Shown: positions 32,941 to 42,909, counted from the first letter of the stretch. The stretch: 49,188 nt of DNA from an uncultured Eubacteriales bacterium (GCA_934486705.1 CAKSQS010000015.1:1-49188), one strand, 5' to 3'. The notes: generated from the letters alone by a model not told the origin. Numbers and translations are program-made.

Positions 32941-33852
32941 CTAACTCCAGCGTTTTAAAAGCAGCTTATTGTAAAGAAACATTACAATACCGATGATTAT
33001 TCCCACGCATATAAAATATATCCAAAGCTGTGCGGAGGTGGAGTCATATATCGTATGCCAGCGCATATCCTGCAGTGCTGCGTCAACCAGCTCGCTGTTT
33101 TCCACAAAAAGCTCCACCATTGTGTAGAACACCACAAGCAGCGTTACTCTGCCGAGCATGGGAAAGGTTATGTACCAAAAGCTTTCCCACGCCGTGGCGC
33201 CCTCTACCCTGCCAACCTCGTAAAGCTGCACGGGAACAGTTTGCAGCCCCGCAATGTAAAGCACAATCTGAACGCCGCAGCTCCATATAAGATTAAACGT
33301 ATCGGACAGATAGCCCATTAAAAGCTCGTTTATGTCGCTCGGGAAATTAAGCCTTGAAAGCAGCCCCGAAAAATCAATCGGCGTAACATATGCCCCTGCC
33401 GACGCACCGTCGCCCAAGGCGGACGATATTGTTGCCGCACTGCTGCCTCCCCCGCCGTTCAGAACATACATAACAACGCCCGAGGAAATTATTACCGGCA
33501 GAAAAAATATAGAACGCATTATCATTCTGCCCTTAAAGTTCTGATTGAGAATTATTGCCAGTATAAGCGAAAGGGAAACTATTATTGGCAGAGATGTGAA
33601 AACGCTTGAAAGTGACGCCGCCAGTCTGTCAACATAAACCGTATTTTTGAAAAGCAGCTTGTAATAATTTGAAAAACCGATAAATTTCATTTCCGGACCG
33701 CTGCTGCCCACGGTAACGGTGCTTAACGAATATAAAACTGTAGTGATAATAGGAACTGCGACAAAAACTATAACCCCGAATACCCAGGGCGCAACAAACG
33801 CTATTCCGTAGCGCCGCTTTATAGCCTCAATTCCTTTTCTTTTGTTTTTCAT
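32941..33852 (-). CDS. Carbohydrate ABC transporter permease (MalF/UgpA-like)
   Basis: This is the partner membrane subunit of the 31982 permease, 303 aa with six helices. The start AFVAPWVFGVIVFVAVPIIT is typical. The EAA loop is VQLYEVGRVEGATAWESFWYITFP; the usual Ala-Leu-Asp-Gly is changed to Val-Glu-Gly. A hydrophilic Gly/Ser-rich insertion lies in the first periplasmic loop, near GGGGSSAATISS. It has AAGGAG upstream of the ATG and lies 14 bases after the DUF5696 gene. Confidence 0.92.
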   Translation of the reverse strand: MKNKRKGIEAIKRRYGIAFVAPWVFGVIVFVAVPIITTVLYSLSTVTVGSSGPEMKFIGFSNYYKLLFKNTVYVDRLAASLSSVFTSLPIIVSLSLILAIILNQNFKGRMIMRSIFFLPVIISSGVVMYVLNGGGGSSAATISSALGDGASAGAYVTPIDFSGLLSRLNFPSDINELLMGYLSDTFNLIWSCGVQIVLYIAGLQTVPVQLYEVGRVEGATAWESFWYITFPMLGRVTLLVVFYTMVELFVENSELVDAALQDMRWHTIYDSTSAQLWIYFICVGIIIGIVMFLYNKLLLKRWS

Positions 33853-33866
33853 AGCGAAAAAACTCC

Positions 33867-36089
33867 TTACTGCACCAAAGAAAAACTCATTGCCCCAACC
33901 GTAGCATTTTCAAGCGTTACCTCGCTGTCGGTACGGTTTACAATAACCGAAGCCCCCGAAGAAAATACCGTTTCGGTTACTCCCTCGGCTATTATTCGGT
34001 GACTTACCGGATACTGAGCCGCCGCAACGCGGGAAAAATCGGAAAGCCTTGAAATCACATCCAGCGCCTTTTCCTTTTGGTTCTTGAAAAGCGTACCGTA
34101 AAAGCTCTGAATCGAAGAATTATCAAGCTCATCGGAATGCTCCGAAATAAAAGTAAACGAAGGCAGCACTCCTGCCTCAACCGATTTTAAAATTAAATCG
34201 TCGGCATTGTCAGCCAAATTTACCGTTTCGGAATAAAGCGCTGTGCTTTCGCCGAAAACCAGTGAATAAAACGGCACGGATACGTCAAGATTCAAATATC
34301 CGCCGTTATCTACCGGCGTATCGTAAACCGTGTTTACCGCTGCCGCCGCGTAGCCGTTTGCGCGGCTGCCCGCTGTTTTGTGCCCACTCTCGGCTATTTT
34401 ATTAAATATTCCGCTCACCTGCTGCCCTACGGCGCCCTTGCGGTAATAGCGGCTTTCGGCATAATCGGAATATGCCGTATTTGAAAGCGAGGAAAGCGAA
34501 ATGCCTGATTTATAACCGTCAGAGTGCTTTATAAGCTTATCGGTTATCCCGTCAAGCGCGGAGCGCTTTAAAAGCCTTATTTTAGCGCCGCTTTCATTCG
34601 GGGTTCTGAGCCCCGTGTTAAGCGTATAAAACGCGGCAGCCTGCCTGCCGGGAGTTTTTGCGGCGTCAAAGCTTTTTCTTACCCCGCCGCCCGAGCTTTT
34701 AAAGCGTACAGCTTCATAATCCACATACAGCTCGATATTATTATCATTACAGTATTTTTCAAGCTGTAAATATCCCTTTTTACCGCCCAACTTTTCGGAA
34801 AAGGCAAATCCTCCGGCTATTTTGCCGGCGTCGGCTCCGGTTTGACCGAAGCCCGTAAGCGTAACCGCGGGTGTTTCGCCCGTTTCAGATAAAAGCGTTT
34901 TAAGAATTTCCTGCGCGTCTGAAAAATCGGTAGTCTTTGTGAGTGCTGTGTAAGGAAAGCCCATAAAGAACTTCTTAGACATTGCGCCGCCCAGAAAATT
35001 CACATGGAACGCCGGACTTGTTTTTTCGGCAGCGGTAAGCAACCCGTTATCCGATAAATATTTTTTATAGCGCGCCGCCATACCGTTATATCCGCCGTTA
35101 TCCCCTGCGAGTGGGTAAAAGCCCACTGTATAAACCGCAGAGCTATCGTAGCTTTCGGCAAAAACCTTTTCATCGGTGTAATTATTGCGCTCTGCCTCTG
35201 TTTCATCACTGCCGCGCAGCACAATAGAGGAATAAACGGCTGAGTAATTATTTTTAGAGCTGCCCGCCTCGGCATTTATCTTTGCAAAGCCGTCGCCCTC
35301 CTCAATAATTGCAAGCAGGGTGTTTTCTGCGGCGGCTGCCCCGTAAACCGGCATTAAAAGCGCGGTTTCATCCGATGTATTATCAAGTATTATTTCGGCT
35401 GCGTCTCTGCCGTAAACCTCGCCCGTAAAGCTGCGTGAGGCATTTTGAATTTCCTCATCGGTATACATAAGCGCACCGCTGCCCGCCGGAACAAACAAAT
35501 AGGAGGCTTTATCCTTGCTGTTCGGCACCGAGCAAAAATACGGCAGCACCGAAACAGAAATTATTTTTGTTTTTCCGCTTTCCTTAATATCCTTAAACGG
35601 TACGGAAACCGCAAGCGAATCATCTCTCAGCCTGAATTCAAGCGAAATATCCGCCTCGGCGTCAATAAAGTGAAAGGTCATTTTAATTCCGTTATCAATT
35701 TTTTCAACCGAATAATTTCCTTCCTCCATACAATCAGAATACGCCTTTGCGGTTTGTATTGAGCCGTCCTCCGGCGTATAATACTCAATAAACAGCGGTG
35801 AGTTGATATTAACGCTTGTTCCGCCGTTCAGGTAGTAATCATACGGTACTGTAGACCATATATGCCCGCTTTTGTTGTTTTTCAAAAGCAGCACGGAACG
35901 CTCGCTGTCCCATTCAAGAGTATAATTGCCGTTTGACGCTGCAATTCCGCTTTCCGCAACCTGCGTTTCGGGAACCGCGTATTTCTTAACCGCTGTTTTT
36001 TTACCACAGCCTGCAAGACATAAAATCAAAGCGGCGGCAATTCCCGCTTGTATTCGTCGGATAAAGCTTTTATTTAAAGCAGATAACAT
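33867..36089 (-). CDS. DUF5696-type lipoprotein of a sugar importer cluster
   Basis: This 740-aa surface lipoprotein has a signal peptide and lipobox LAG-C (Cys28). The N-terminal stretch has YTLEWDSERSVLLLKNNKSG followed by HIWSTVPYDY, the pattern I associate with DUF5696 proteins, where a beta-sandwich is followed by a TIM-barrel-like part (here from about 330, with FHVNFLGGAMSKKFFMGFPY and ELYVDYEAVRF). DUF5696 proteins are commonly encoded beside sugar ABC permeases in Firmicutes, which fits the flanking genes here. A glycosidase-like or binding role is possible, but no catalytic pair can be assigned. The family call rests on recognition of the pattern and should be confirmed by profile search. 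Confidence 0.7.
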   Translation of the reverse strand: MLSALNKSFIRRIQAGIAAALILCLAGCGKKTAVKKYAVPETQVAESGIAASNGNYTLEWDSERSVLLLKNNKSGHIWSTVPYDYYLNGGTSVNINSPLFIEYYTPEDGSIQTAKAYSDCMEEGNYSVEKIDNGIKMTFHFIDAEADISLEFRLRDDSLAVSVPFKDIKESGKTKIISVSVLPYFCSVPNSKDKASYLFVPAGSGALMYTDEEIQNASRSFTGEVYGRDAAEIILDNTSDETALLMPVYGAAAAENTLLAIIEEGDGFAKINAEAGSSKNNYSAVYSSIVLRGSDETEAERNNYTDEKVFAESYDSSAVYTVGFYPLAGDNGGYNGMAARYKKYLSDNGLLTAAEKTSPAFHVNFLGGAMSKKFFMGFPYTALTKTTDFSDAQEILKTLLSETGETPAVTLTGFGQTGADAGKIAGGFAFSEKLGGKKGYLQLEKYCNDNNIELYVDYEAVRFKSSGGGVRKSFDAAKTPGRQAAAFYTLNTGLRTPNESGAKIRLLKRSALDGITDKLIKHSDGYKSGISLSSLSNTAYSDYAESRYYRKGAVGQQVSGIFNKIAESGHKTAGSRANGYAAAAVNTVYDTPVDNGGYLNLDVSVPFYSLVFGESTALYSETVNLADNADDLILKSVEAGVLPSFTFISEHSDELDNSSIQSFYGTLFKNQKEKALDVISRLSDFSRVAAAQYPVSHRIIAEGVTETVFSSGASVIVNRTDSEVTLENATVGAMSFSLVQ

Positions 36090-36125
36090 TTTTTCGCCCC
36101 TTTGTTTAAGCTGACATTCATCAGC

Positions 36126-38270
36126 CTATCTGTAAACGGATTCCATAAATACGGTCACTAAAAAGCTCCAAAGCTGCGAAAGCAACATTCCAAGCATAAA
36201 TATAATGAAAATTATAAGCAGCATTGCAAAGGCGGTAAGCAGCATTGACCCCAAAAACTTAGGAAATGAAAATTCGTGTATTATCATAAGTCCCACGGTC
36301 AGCACTATACCCACAAGTATTGCCGCAACGGTTGAAAGTCCCGAAAGCAGCGCGCTTGAGGGTGATGTTATTATGTGTGACAAAAGCGTAAACACAAGAT
36401 TGTATATTATCCACGGCACCGTGGCATATGCCGTTACGATAAATACCTCTTTAAGCCTTCCCTTGCCCTCCATAAGAACGCATACCGCCCAGTTTGCAAC
36501 CGAAAATAAAATTACAAGTCCCGCCGTTTTCACAAGCTGCAACGCAGCGCTTGATGTAAGCGGACTGAACGAGGTAAAACGGAAATCGCTAAGCATTTCG
36601 GAAATTACCGAAGTAATATAAAACAGCACCGTAAGCACCGCCGCTATTGCAAGCGAGCCCATATTCTTGTATTTTATGCTGTTAAACGAATTAAAAGGAT
36701 GCGTCACCGTGTTAAAAAGCAGGCGGACCCTGGCGTTTTTAATTAAAACAATTTGTTTTTTTGAAGCCTCAACTGCGAAAATCACAGCCGCGCCTATAAC
36801 GGCAACCGCAAGCAAAAATATCCAAACGAAATTTTTATTTACAAACTCGCTTCGCATTTTGCTGAGCGCCTGACTGTAGGTTACAAAGTCATAGCCCTCT
36901 TTAGCGTAGCTGCGCGCCGTTTTGTAATCACCCTCGGCAAAATAAGCCTTAGCAAGTCCCCGCCGCGCCAGCTGGTTTGAGGAATCCTCGCGAATTACGC
37001 TCTCCCATTCCGCTTTTGAGCCCTTATAATCGGCAGAAAGCGTCTTGCTCTGTGCAGACATAAGCGTTTTTCCGTAATCGGTAAGCAAAAATACGGTTAC
37101 GGAATTATTTTGTGAATCGGCAACCGCCAGCCTGTCGTTGCTGTAAGCAAGCGCCACGGGAGCCGAAAACACACCCGCCTGCGTTCCTTTGCCCTTGCCG
37201 CCGCCAAAGGCGGTTATCAGGTTGCTTTCGGAATCATATATGTATATTATTCCGTAGGTTGAATCAAGCGCGTAAATATAACCTCTTTCATCGGTTTGAA
37301 TTGAAGTGAAATTCTGAACAACGGCTTTATTGTTGCGTTTTTCGGTTTCGGCCTCTCCGAAATTATAGGTTCCGGCATCGGTTTTTGTGCCGTCAGGATT
37401 TGATTTATAAAGTATGTTTACCCCGTTAGGACTGAGCTTTTTAATCTGACCGTTTGAAGAAACGTTATTGGTTTGCCCGGTGCAGGTGTAAACAAAGTCC
37501 TTTTTATCAATGCACAAATCAAAAAACTGATACGGCAGCTTTTTCACCGAATAGGCTCTTTTCGCGTCGTTCTTTGTAAGTGCGTCCCACAGGTATGAAA
37601 GCGTGGTTAGTGCCGTGCCCTTAACGGTGTTAGCCCCGTAAAAGCCCGAAAATTCGCCGTTTTCCGCAAAAAGCAGCGCACCGTAATAGGCGCCGTCGCA
37701 AAGCACATACAGTGTACCCTTGCTGTCACGCTCAAGCTTTATGGGTGCGAACTTGAAATCGTCGGGTATAAGGCGTGAATCAGGCTTGTTTATTTCCCTT
37801 GTTACTTTGCCGTCGCCGTTTATTTCTATTACCCGCTCGTTTTCGGTATCAGCTATATAAATATCGTTCGGGCTAATCGGCAAAACGCCCTGAGCGCCGG
37901 TTATTTCAAGCGTCTCGCCGGCGGTGTCCGTAATTTTATATTCCCTTGAAAGCTTAAAATCTCCGTCAAGGAGGAACAGTCTCCCATCAGAGGAAAGCAG
38001 GTAAAAATTGCCCTCATTATCAGACGCTATATCGGAGATTTTCTCAATCCCCTCGTGTATTCCCATTCCCCTTATATCGGTCAGCTTTGAAACCGCGTAA
38101 ACCGCGCGGGAAGAAACCGCCTCCTCTGCCGATGTACCCGAATAACCGTGAGTAAAGCTGCCGGTCGGAGTTCTCGCGAACAACACAGGCTGAACGGAAA
38201 AAGCAACGGTAAGCAGTGAGATACCGAGCATAAGGGAATATTTAATTTTTTTAAGGTAGCTGCGTTTCAC
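36126..38270 (-). CDS. NHL-repeat / TPR / Yip1-domain membrane protein
   Basis: This exported multidomain protein is about 714 aa from the GTG at 38270, which has GGGTGA 4 bases upstream; an ATG at 38291 would add 7 residues. It has a signal peptide (about 1-30), then an NHL-type beta-propeller (about 50-390, with NDIYIADTENERVIEINGDG and DERGYIYALDSTYGIIYIYD). A short TPR-like helical pair follows (SSNQLARRGLAKAYFAEGDY), then one membrane helix (about 490-510) and a five- to six-helix Yip1 domain to the end. Similar NHL-Yip1 proteins occur with DUF5696 and sugar permease genes. It lies between the two permease pairs and may couple extracellular sensing to the importers; that is inference. 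Confidence 0.8.
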   Translation of the reverse strand: MKRSYLKKIKYSLMLGISLLTVAFSVQPVLFARTPTGSFTHGYSGTSAEEAVSSRAVYAVSKLTDIRGMGIHEGIEKISDIASDNEGNFYLLSSDGRLFLLDGDFKLSREYKITDTAGETLEITGAQGVLPISPNDIYIADTENERVIEINGDGKVTREINKPDSRLIPDDFKFAPIKLERDSKGTLYVLCDGAYYGALLFAENGEFSGFYGANTVKGTALTTLSYLWDALTKNDAKRAYSVKKLPYQFFDLCIDKKDFVYTCTGQTNNVSSNGQIKKLSPNGVNILYKSNPDGTKTDAGTYNFGEAETEKRNNKAVVQNFTSIQTDERGYIYALDSTYGIIYIYDSESNLITAFGGGKGKGTQAGVFSAPVALAYSNDRLAVADSQNNSVTVFLLTDYGKTLMSAQSKTLSADYKGSKAEWESVIREDSSNQLARRGLAKAYFAEGDYKTARSYAKEGYDFVTYSQALSKMRSEFVNKNFVWIFLLAVAVIGAAVIFAVEASKKQIVLIKNARVRLLFNTVTHPFNSFNSIKYKNMGSLAIAAVLTVLFYITSVISEMLSDFRFTSFSPLTSSAALQLVKTAGLVILFSVANWAVCVLMEGKGRLKEVFIVTAYATVPWIIYNLVFTLLSHIITSPSSALLSGLSTVAAILVGIVLTVGLMIIHEFSFPKFLGSMLLTAFAMLLIIFIIFMLGMLLSQLWSFLVTVFMESVYR

Positions 38271-38300
38271 ATTTTCACCCTTTCCGAACATTGCTCAACA

Positions 38301-39164
38301 CTATCCCTTCATACCGGCGCTGCCCATTGTTTCCACAACATTTGTTTGTGATACAACAAGAATTATAATCGGCGGAATTATCATAAGCACGGTCGCAGCC
38401 ATTGCAGAGCCGGCGCGCGCAATTCCTCCCGCAGTTATTGACGATAAAACATAAGGCAGCGTTTTTAATTTTTCGCTGAAAACCGTACCCGACGGCATTG
38501 CCGACCAAAGACTTTGAAAGGATAAGAGCATGAGCGTCATCCATGCCGGCTTTATAATAGGCATAACTATTTTAAAATAAATGCTTACAGGCCCCGCGCC
38601 GTCAATACGGGCAGCCTCAAGTAAGCTGTCCGGCACGCTTGAATCCATATACTGCTTTATAAGAAAAACGCCGGTGGTTGAAGGAATTGCGGGAAGAATA
38701 TAAACCCACAGCGTATCTATAATTTTCATATTGCTGTATATTAAATACCGCGGCACCTCAAGCGTATACGCATTGTAAAGCAAAGACAGCTGAACCACGG
38801 CGAATATTAGCTTTTTAAACTTAATATTCGTCTTGGCAAGCACATATGCCGCCATTGAAGCCACTATAATATGGAGTGCCGTTCCCGCAAAGGTTATAAA
38901 AACCGTATTGAAAATATATCTGCTGAGCGGCACACGCAGCTTTTCTATAAGCGTTGGCAAAATCACAAAGTTTTCCACGGTGGGTCTGTGAACGAAAAAC
39001 CTCGGCGGAAAAACGAGCAATTCATCAAGCGGCTTGAAGGCTGTGCAAATACAGTAAACAAACGGCAGCATTGAAAAAGCGCCCGCCAGTATCAAAAAGA
39101 AAAAATATGTAAAATTTCCCAAACGGCTGTGAGTATACCTTTTATATTCAGCGCGTTTTTTCAT
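38301..39164 (-). CDS. Carbohydrate ABC transporter permease (MalG-like), second importer
   Basis: This 287-aa, six-helix membrane subunit has an EAA loop DSLLEAARIDGAGPVSIYFKIVMP near residue 180. The opening FFLILAGAFSMLPFVYCICTAFKPLDEL is typical of the family. It is the partner of the 39189 permease, 24 bases upstream, and is followed after about 30 bases by the NHL-Yip1 gene. Confidence 0.93.
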   Translation of the reverse strand: MKKRAEYKRYTHSRLGNFTYFFFLILAGAFSMLPFVYCICTAFKPLDELLVFPPRFFVHRPTVENFVILPTLIEKLRVPLSRYIFNTVFITFAGTALHIIVASMAAYVLAKTNIKFKKLIFAVVQLSLLYNAYTLEVPRYLIYSNMKIIDTLWVYILPAIPSTTGVFLIKQYMDSSVPDSLLEAARIDGAGPVSIYFKIVMPIIKPAWMTLMLLSFQSLWSAMPSGTVFSEKLKTLPYVLSSITAGGIARAGSAMAATVLMIIPPIIILVVSQTNVVETMGSAGMKG

Positions 39165-39188
39165 ATCAGCGAATCCCCCTGTTTGCGG

Positions 39189-40103
39189 TCACTTTCCCAA
39201 AAGATTTAAAATTTTGCCTATAATATATCTTGCAAATAGCATCATTAAAAACAGAGCTGTGGATATGGAAGCGGCATAACCCATTTCATACCTCACCGTG
39301 CCTACATCCAAAAGGTGCGAAACCACCGTATCAACCGAATTGTTTACCGATGGATAACCCGCAAGAGCCGTTATGACCGCACCGATTGAGAATGTAGCCT
39401 GTATCTGCATAACCGCGCCGAAAAGCAATATGCTTTTCATACTCGGCAGCGTTATGTACCAAAGCTCATACCACCTGTTTTTTATGCCGTCCAGGGCACC
39501 CGCCTCGTAAAGCTCGGGGTTTACATTTTGAAGACCCGCAATATCCGCAAGAAACGAAATGCCCATACTCGTCCAAAGCTGAACAATTATAAGAATGGTA
39601 AAATTGTAGGCTTCGTTTTTAAACCAGCTTATAGGCTCGGTAATAATTCCTAACGATATCAAAAAGCTGTTTGCATAGCCGTAGCTGTCAGAGGAAAACA
39701 TAGTCTGCCAAATAAAGGTTGCGTTTCCTATCATAGCCGGAGCATAGAAAATAAAGGTCAGCACCGTTCTTACAACGGGATTGAAATCGTTAATAAACCA
39801 CGCAAGCAGATACGCCAGCAAATAGCTGAGCGGCCCCGTTACAACCGCAAATTTCAGCGTATTAACAACCGCCTTTGGAAAAACCTCATCGCCGTTGAAC
39901 ATACGAAGATAATTTGTAACTCCGCTGAACTTCGGCAGTGAAATCATATCATAAGAAAAGAAGCTAAGCCCAAAGGATGAAATAACCGGTAATACAGTGA
40001 ACAAAAAGAACAGTATTAAAAACGGCGATATCATTATATAATGCACGGCGTTTTCGCTTAAAGTACCGCGCTTTAAGGTTTTGTTTTTCATATTATTTGC
40101 CAT
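39189..40103 (-). CDS. Carbohydrate ABC transporter permease (MalF/UgpA-like), second importer
   Basis: This 304-aa, six-helix subunit has the typical start YIMISPFLILFFLFTVLPVI and an EAA loop NPELYEAGALDGIKNRWYELWYITLP. It pairs with the 38301 permease and follows the large SBP gene by 20 bases. The start ATG (MANN) has GGGAGG upstream, at a slightly long spacing. Confidence 0.93.
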   Translation of the reverse strand: MANNMKNKTLKRGTLSENAVHYIMISPFLILFFLFTVLPVISSFGLSFFSYDMISLPKFSGVTNYLRMFNGDEVFPKAVVNTLKFAVVTGPLSYLLAYLLAWFINDFNPVVRTVLTFIFYAPAMIGNATFIWQTMFSSDSYGYANSFLISLGIITEPISWFKNEAYNFTILIIVQLWTSMGISFLADIAGLQNVNPELYEAGALDGIKNRWYELWYITLPSMKSILLFGAVMQIQATFSIGAVITALAGYPSVNNSVDTVVSHLLDVGTVRYEMGYAASISTALFLMMLFARYIIGKILNLLGK

Positions 40104-40123
40104 ATGCCGCCATACCTCCCTTT

Positions 40124-42856
40124 TTATTCGTATTCTGCTCTTTTTCTGAGCATTTCGTTATTTACAATGTCGCCCCATTTTATAAGGGTATCGGTCGGGT
40201 TGGCATTTTGCTCAACCACGTTCCAGTATGCCTGCTCAATTCCGCGGGTCACATAATATCCGCCGGGCAGCTGCGGCAGATTAACCGTATTTGCCCTTTG
40301 CGAAAGCAGAGCGGGCATAACATCGTTGCTCCAGTCAAGCTCAGAAAAAGCCTTGTTGCTTGCGGTTGCCACCCTGCCTATAGGTCCTAATATAGATTCC
40401 ACATTTTCGGAATACGCTGCCTGCGTTTCGGCAGATACCCACCATTTAAGAAATTCCCACGCTTTATCAGTATTTTTGGAAAGCTTTGTAATTCCGCAGC
40501 CGGTGCCCTCCGCAGAGGATGAGAAATTTATTTTACCGCTGTCGGCTTTAACCCCCGGCAGCGTTACTGCCGTCCATCTGTCGGCAATTTCGGGTGCCGC
40601 CACCTCAATTTGAGTTATAAGAGTATAGGGCGATATTCCCATAGGCGCACTGCCTATTCTGAAACGATTAAAGAATGAATCCATAGCCTTGGGGAATTTA
40701 TATTTTGTAAACCAATCGGTATATTCAATAAAGCACTGTATTTGGCGCGCCTCTGTTAAGGTGCTTATTCCCTTTTCCTCATCGTACAGCTCGAGACCGT
40801 TTTGCACAAGCACCGTAGGATAAAAGGTTGAGGGCATATACACCTGCAAATTATTGCGCTGTATTTTGGTAGCCGTTTCGGAAAATTCATCCCAGGTTTT
40901 CGGTATTTCAAGCCCGAGATCCTCAAAAATATCCGTTCTTATAAACAGCATATCAAAGGTTTGAGTATCGGGCAGTGCATATATACCCGATTTATATTCA
41001 TACGGCTTTGTAGCGTCACTCGCAAAATCGGCTGTAACGCTGTTAAAATCTTCAAACTCACTCAGATTTTTAAGTGCGCCGCGCATTGCAAGGTTTACAG
41101 GCTCCGTTCGCGCCATTTGCAGCATAACGTCAGGTCCCTTGCCCGCAAGAATACCCTGAATAAGCGTTGCGTTTACAACGCGCACCGTTACCTCGGTTTC
41201 ATATTTCGGGGTAAAGCTTTTGTTTATAAGCGCCGTAAGCACCTGCGCCTGATCTCTGCCCCAATTCACCCATATTGTAAGACCGTTTGATGAATCCGAG
41301 TCCGATATATTATCGTAATCGGCGGCAAAGGTCGAGAAAAATCTGATAGCGCCGTGCTTCATTTTTTCAAACACGGGAACACTTACATCAGGCTTTCCTG
41401 CCGAGTCGCCTATAAGATATATACGGTCTATATCAAGCGGCATTTCGGCAATTGTGCCGAGCAGCGCCCCCAGATTTGTATATGAATTGTAAAATGCGGT
41501 TTTATACTTATGCGCCGAATAAGGCTTTGCAAGCATTCTTTCAAATATCTCGCAGGCGCCGTTCACGGTTGATACCGTAGAACCGCCGCTTTTTTCCTGC
41601 AGCCCCTCTATTTTCTTCGCAATTTCTTTAAGAGAGTCAAGGCAGTAATTCATACGGCTGTCATAATCGGGAATCTGATTGAAAAGCTCGTAGCTTCTGT
41701 AGGTGTCTACCGTTTCGCCTACAAGCATGGTTATATCTATGTAAAGGTCGCCCATTGCCGAGGTTACATCCTGCAGCTCGGCGTAAATATCCGCCATTTC
41801 GCCAGAGGTTACCGAAAGTGAAAGCGTATGCTCGCCTGCGTCTATCCAAAAAAGATACGGGTCATTATCACCGAACGAATAATAATTCCAGGAGGCGCAG
41901 TATTTGAACTTCATCTGCTTTGCTTCCTCAAACGGTTCCCTGCCGTCTATTTTGAGGCTGCGGTACGAAATCGCCCCGAGGTTTATGTTTTGCCTGTAAA
42001 TTGCGGCAAAGGAGTAATAGCCCGAGGTTTTAACACTGAATTTCCAGGTAAGTGTATCCTTGCTGCCAGACCAGTTTGAGCCGCCGATATAGTTAAGCCT
42101 GCCTTTAAGCGGGTCAGTGGGCGAAACCGAGGGGCTTGCGTTATCCGACATAGACACAAGCGAGTTGCTTGTTTTATAATCGGCATTTTCGCCCTCTATA
42201 CATACCGTTTCCTTATTGCCCGAAAGCTTTTTCGGCGCTGTATATTTTTCGCTCCCGTCAGGCGGCACAAGGCTTACCGAGCTTACCGCCGCCTCACCCT
42301 TTATTACAGTAAGGGTAAGCGTATGCCCGCCGCTCGTAAAGCTCAAATAATACGGCTCATTTTCTATCCCTGTCAGATCCTCTGCATATGCAAGGGCAGC
42401 TTTATCGGATAAAATCTGCTCGGGCGCTATTTCATTTCCTGCACCGTCAAAACGTTTTTCGGAATTTTCCCAAAGTCCGTGGAAAATAAGCCTCTGAGCC
42501 TCAGAAAACGGAAGCTTACCGTCAATTTTCAGCTCCAGCTCCAAATCGCTGCGGCTTTTCAGAATAAAGCTGAGGCAAAGCATATAGGAGGCATCGGACG
42601 AAGTATTAAAATCATATGAGTACGTGTCCCCTGTTTTATATTCTTTTTTATCATTTGAAAGAGTTATGCTTTCTGAAGCCGCAGGCATAATATTTTTAAC
42701 GTAGGCCTTGTATCCGTCATCCTGAGCAGATGAGGCAGTTAAAGTGCTTTGTTTGATAGTATTGCCTATATCGGTTTCCGAATTAACGGTCAAATTCAAT
42801 AAATTTAATACCGTTATTGACGATAAAAGCCAACTTAATAATCGTTTAGTTTTCAC
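40124..42856 (-). CDS. Large extracellular solute-binding protein with two N-terminal beta-sandwich modules
   Basis: This 910-aa protein starts at a GTG with AAAGGGAG 6 bases upstream. A hydrophobic signal segment (about 1-25) ends without a lipobox Cys. Two homologous beta-sandwich modules follow (about 55-205 and 215-365); both carry LKIDG-x-x-PF-x-EA and an EPYYLSF or DPYLFWI strand followed by HTLTLTV or HTLSLSV. They resemble carbohydrate-binding modules but are not identifiable by eye. A helical linker leads to an SBP family 1 domain (from about 470) with NGLTIWVNWGRDQ, GKGPDVMLQMARTEPVN, KTWDEFSETA and a C-terminal WEFLKWWVSAETQ. It is the first gene of the eleven-gene operon and precedes its two permeases. 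Confidence 0.85.
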   Translation of the reverse strand: MKTKRLLSWLLSSITVLNLLNLTVNSETDIGNTIKQSTLTASSAQDDGYKAYVKNIMPAASESITLSNDKKEYKTGDTYSYDFNTSSDASYMLCLSFILKSRSDLELELKIDGKLPFSEAQRLIFHGLWENSEKRFDGAGNEIAPEQILSDKAALAYAEDLTGIENEPYYLSFTSGGHTLTLTVIKGEAAVSSVSLVPPDGSEKYTAPKKLSGNKETVCIEGENADYKTSNSLVSMSDNASPSVSPTDPLKGRLNYIGGSNWSGSKDTLTWKFSVKTSGYYSFAAIYRQNINLGAISYRSLKIDGREPFEEAKQMKFKYCASWNYYSFGDNDPYLFWIDAGEHTLSLSVTSGEMADIYAELQDVTSAMGDLYIDITMLVGETVDTYRSYELFNQIPDYDSRMNYCLDSLKEIAKKIEGLQEKSGGSTVSTVNGACEIFERMLAKPYSAHKYKTAFYNSYTNLGALLGTIAEMPLDIDRIYLIGDSAGKPDVSVPVFEKMKHGAIRFFSTFAADYDNISDSDSSNGLTIWVNWGRDQAQVLTALINKSFTPKYETEVTVRVVNATLIQGILAGKGPDVMLQMARTEPVNLAMRGALKNLSEFEDFNSVTADFASDATKPYEYKSGIYALPDTQTFDMLFIRTDIFEDLGLEIPKTWDEFSETATKIQRNNLQVYMPSTFYPTVLVQNGLELYDEEKGISTLTEARQIQCFIEYTDWFTKYKFPKAMDSFFNRFRIGSAPMGISPYTLITQIEVAAPEIADRWTAVTLPGVKADSGKINFSSSAEGTGCGITKLSKNTDKAWEFLKWWVSAETQAAYSENVESILGPIGRVATASNKAFSELDWSNDVMPALLSQRANTVNLPQLPGGYYVTRGIEQAYWNVVEQNANPTDTLIKWGDIVNNEMLRKRAEYE

Positions 42857-42909
42857 CGATAACTCCCTTTTCCTTTCAAAACTCTAAAATAATCTTATTC
42901 TACATATAA

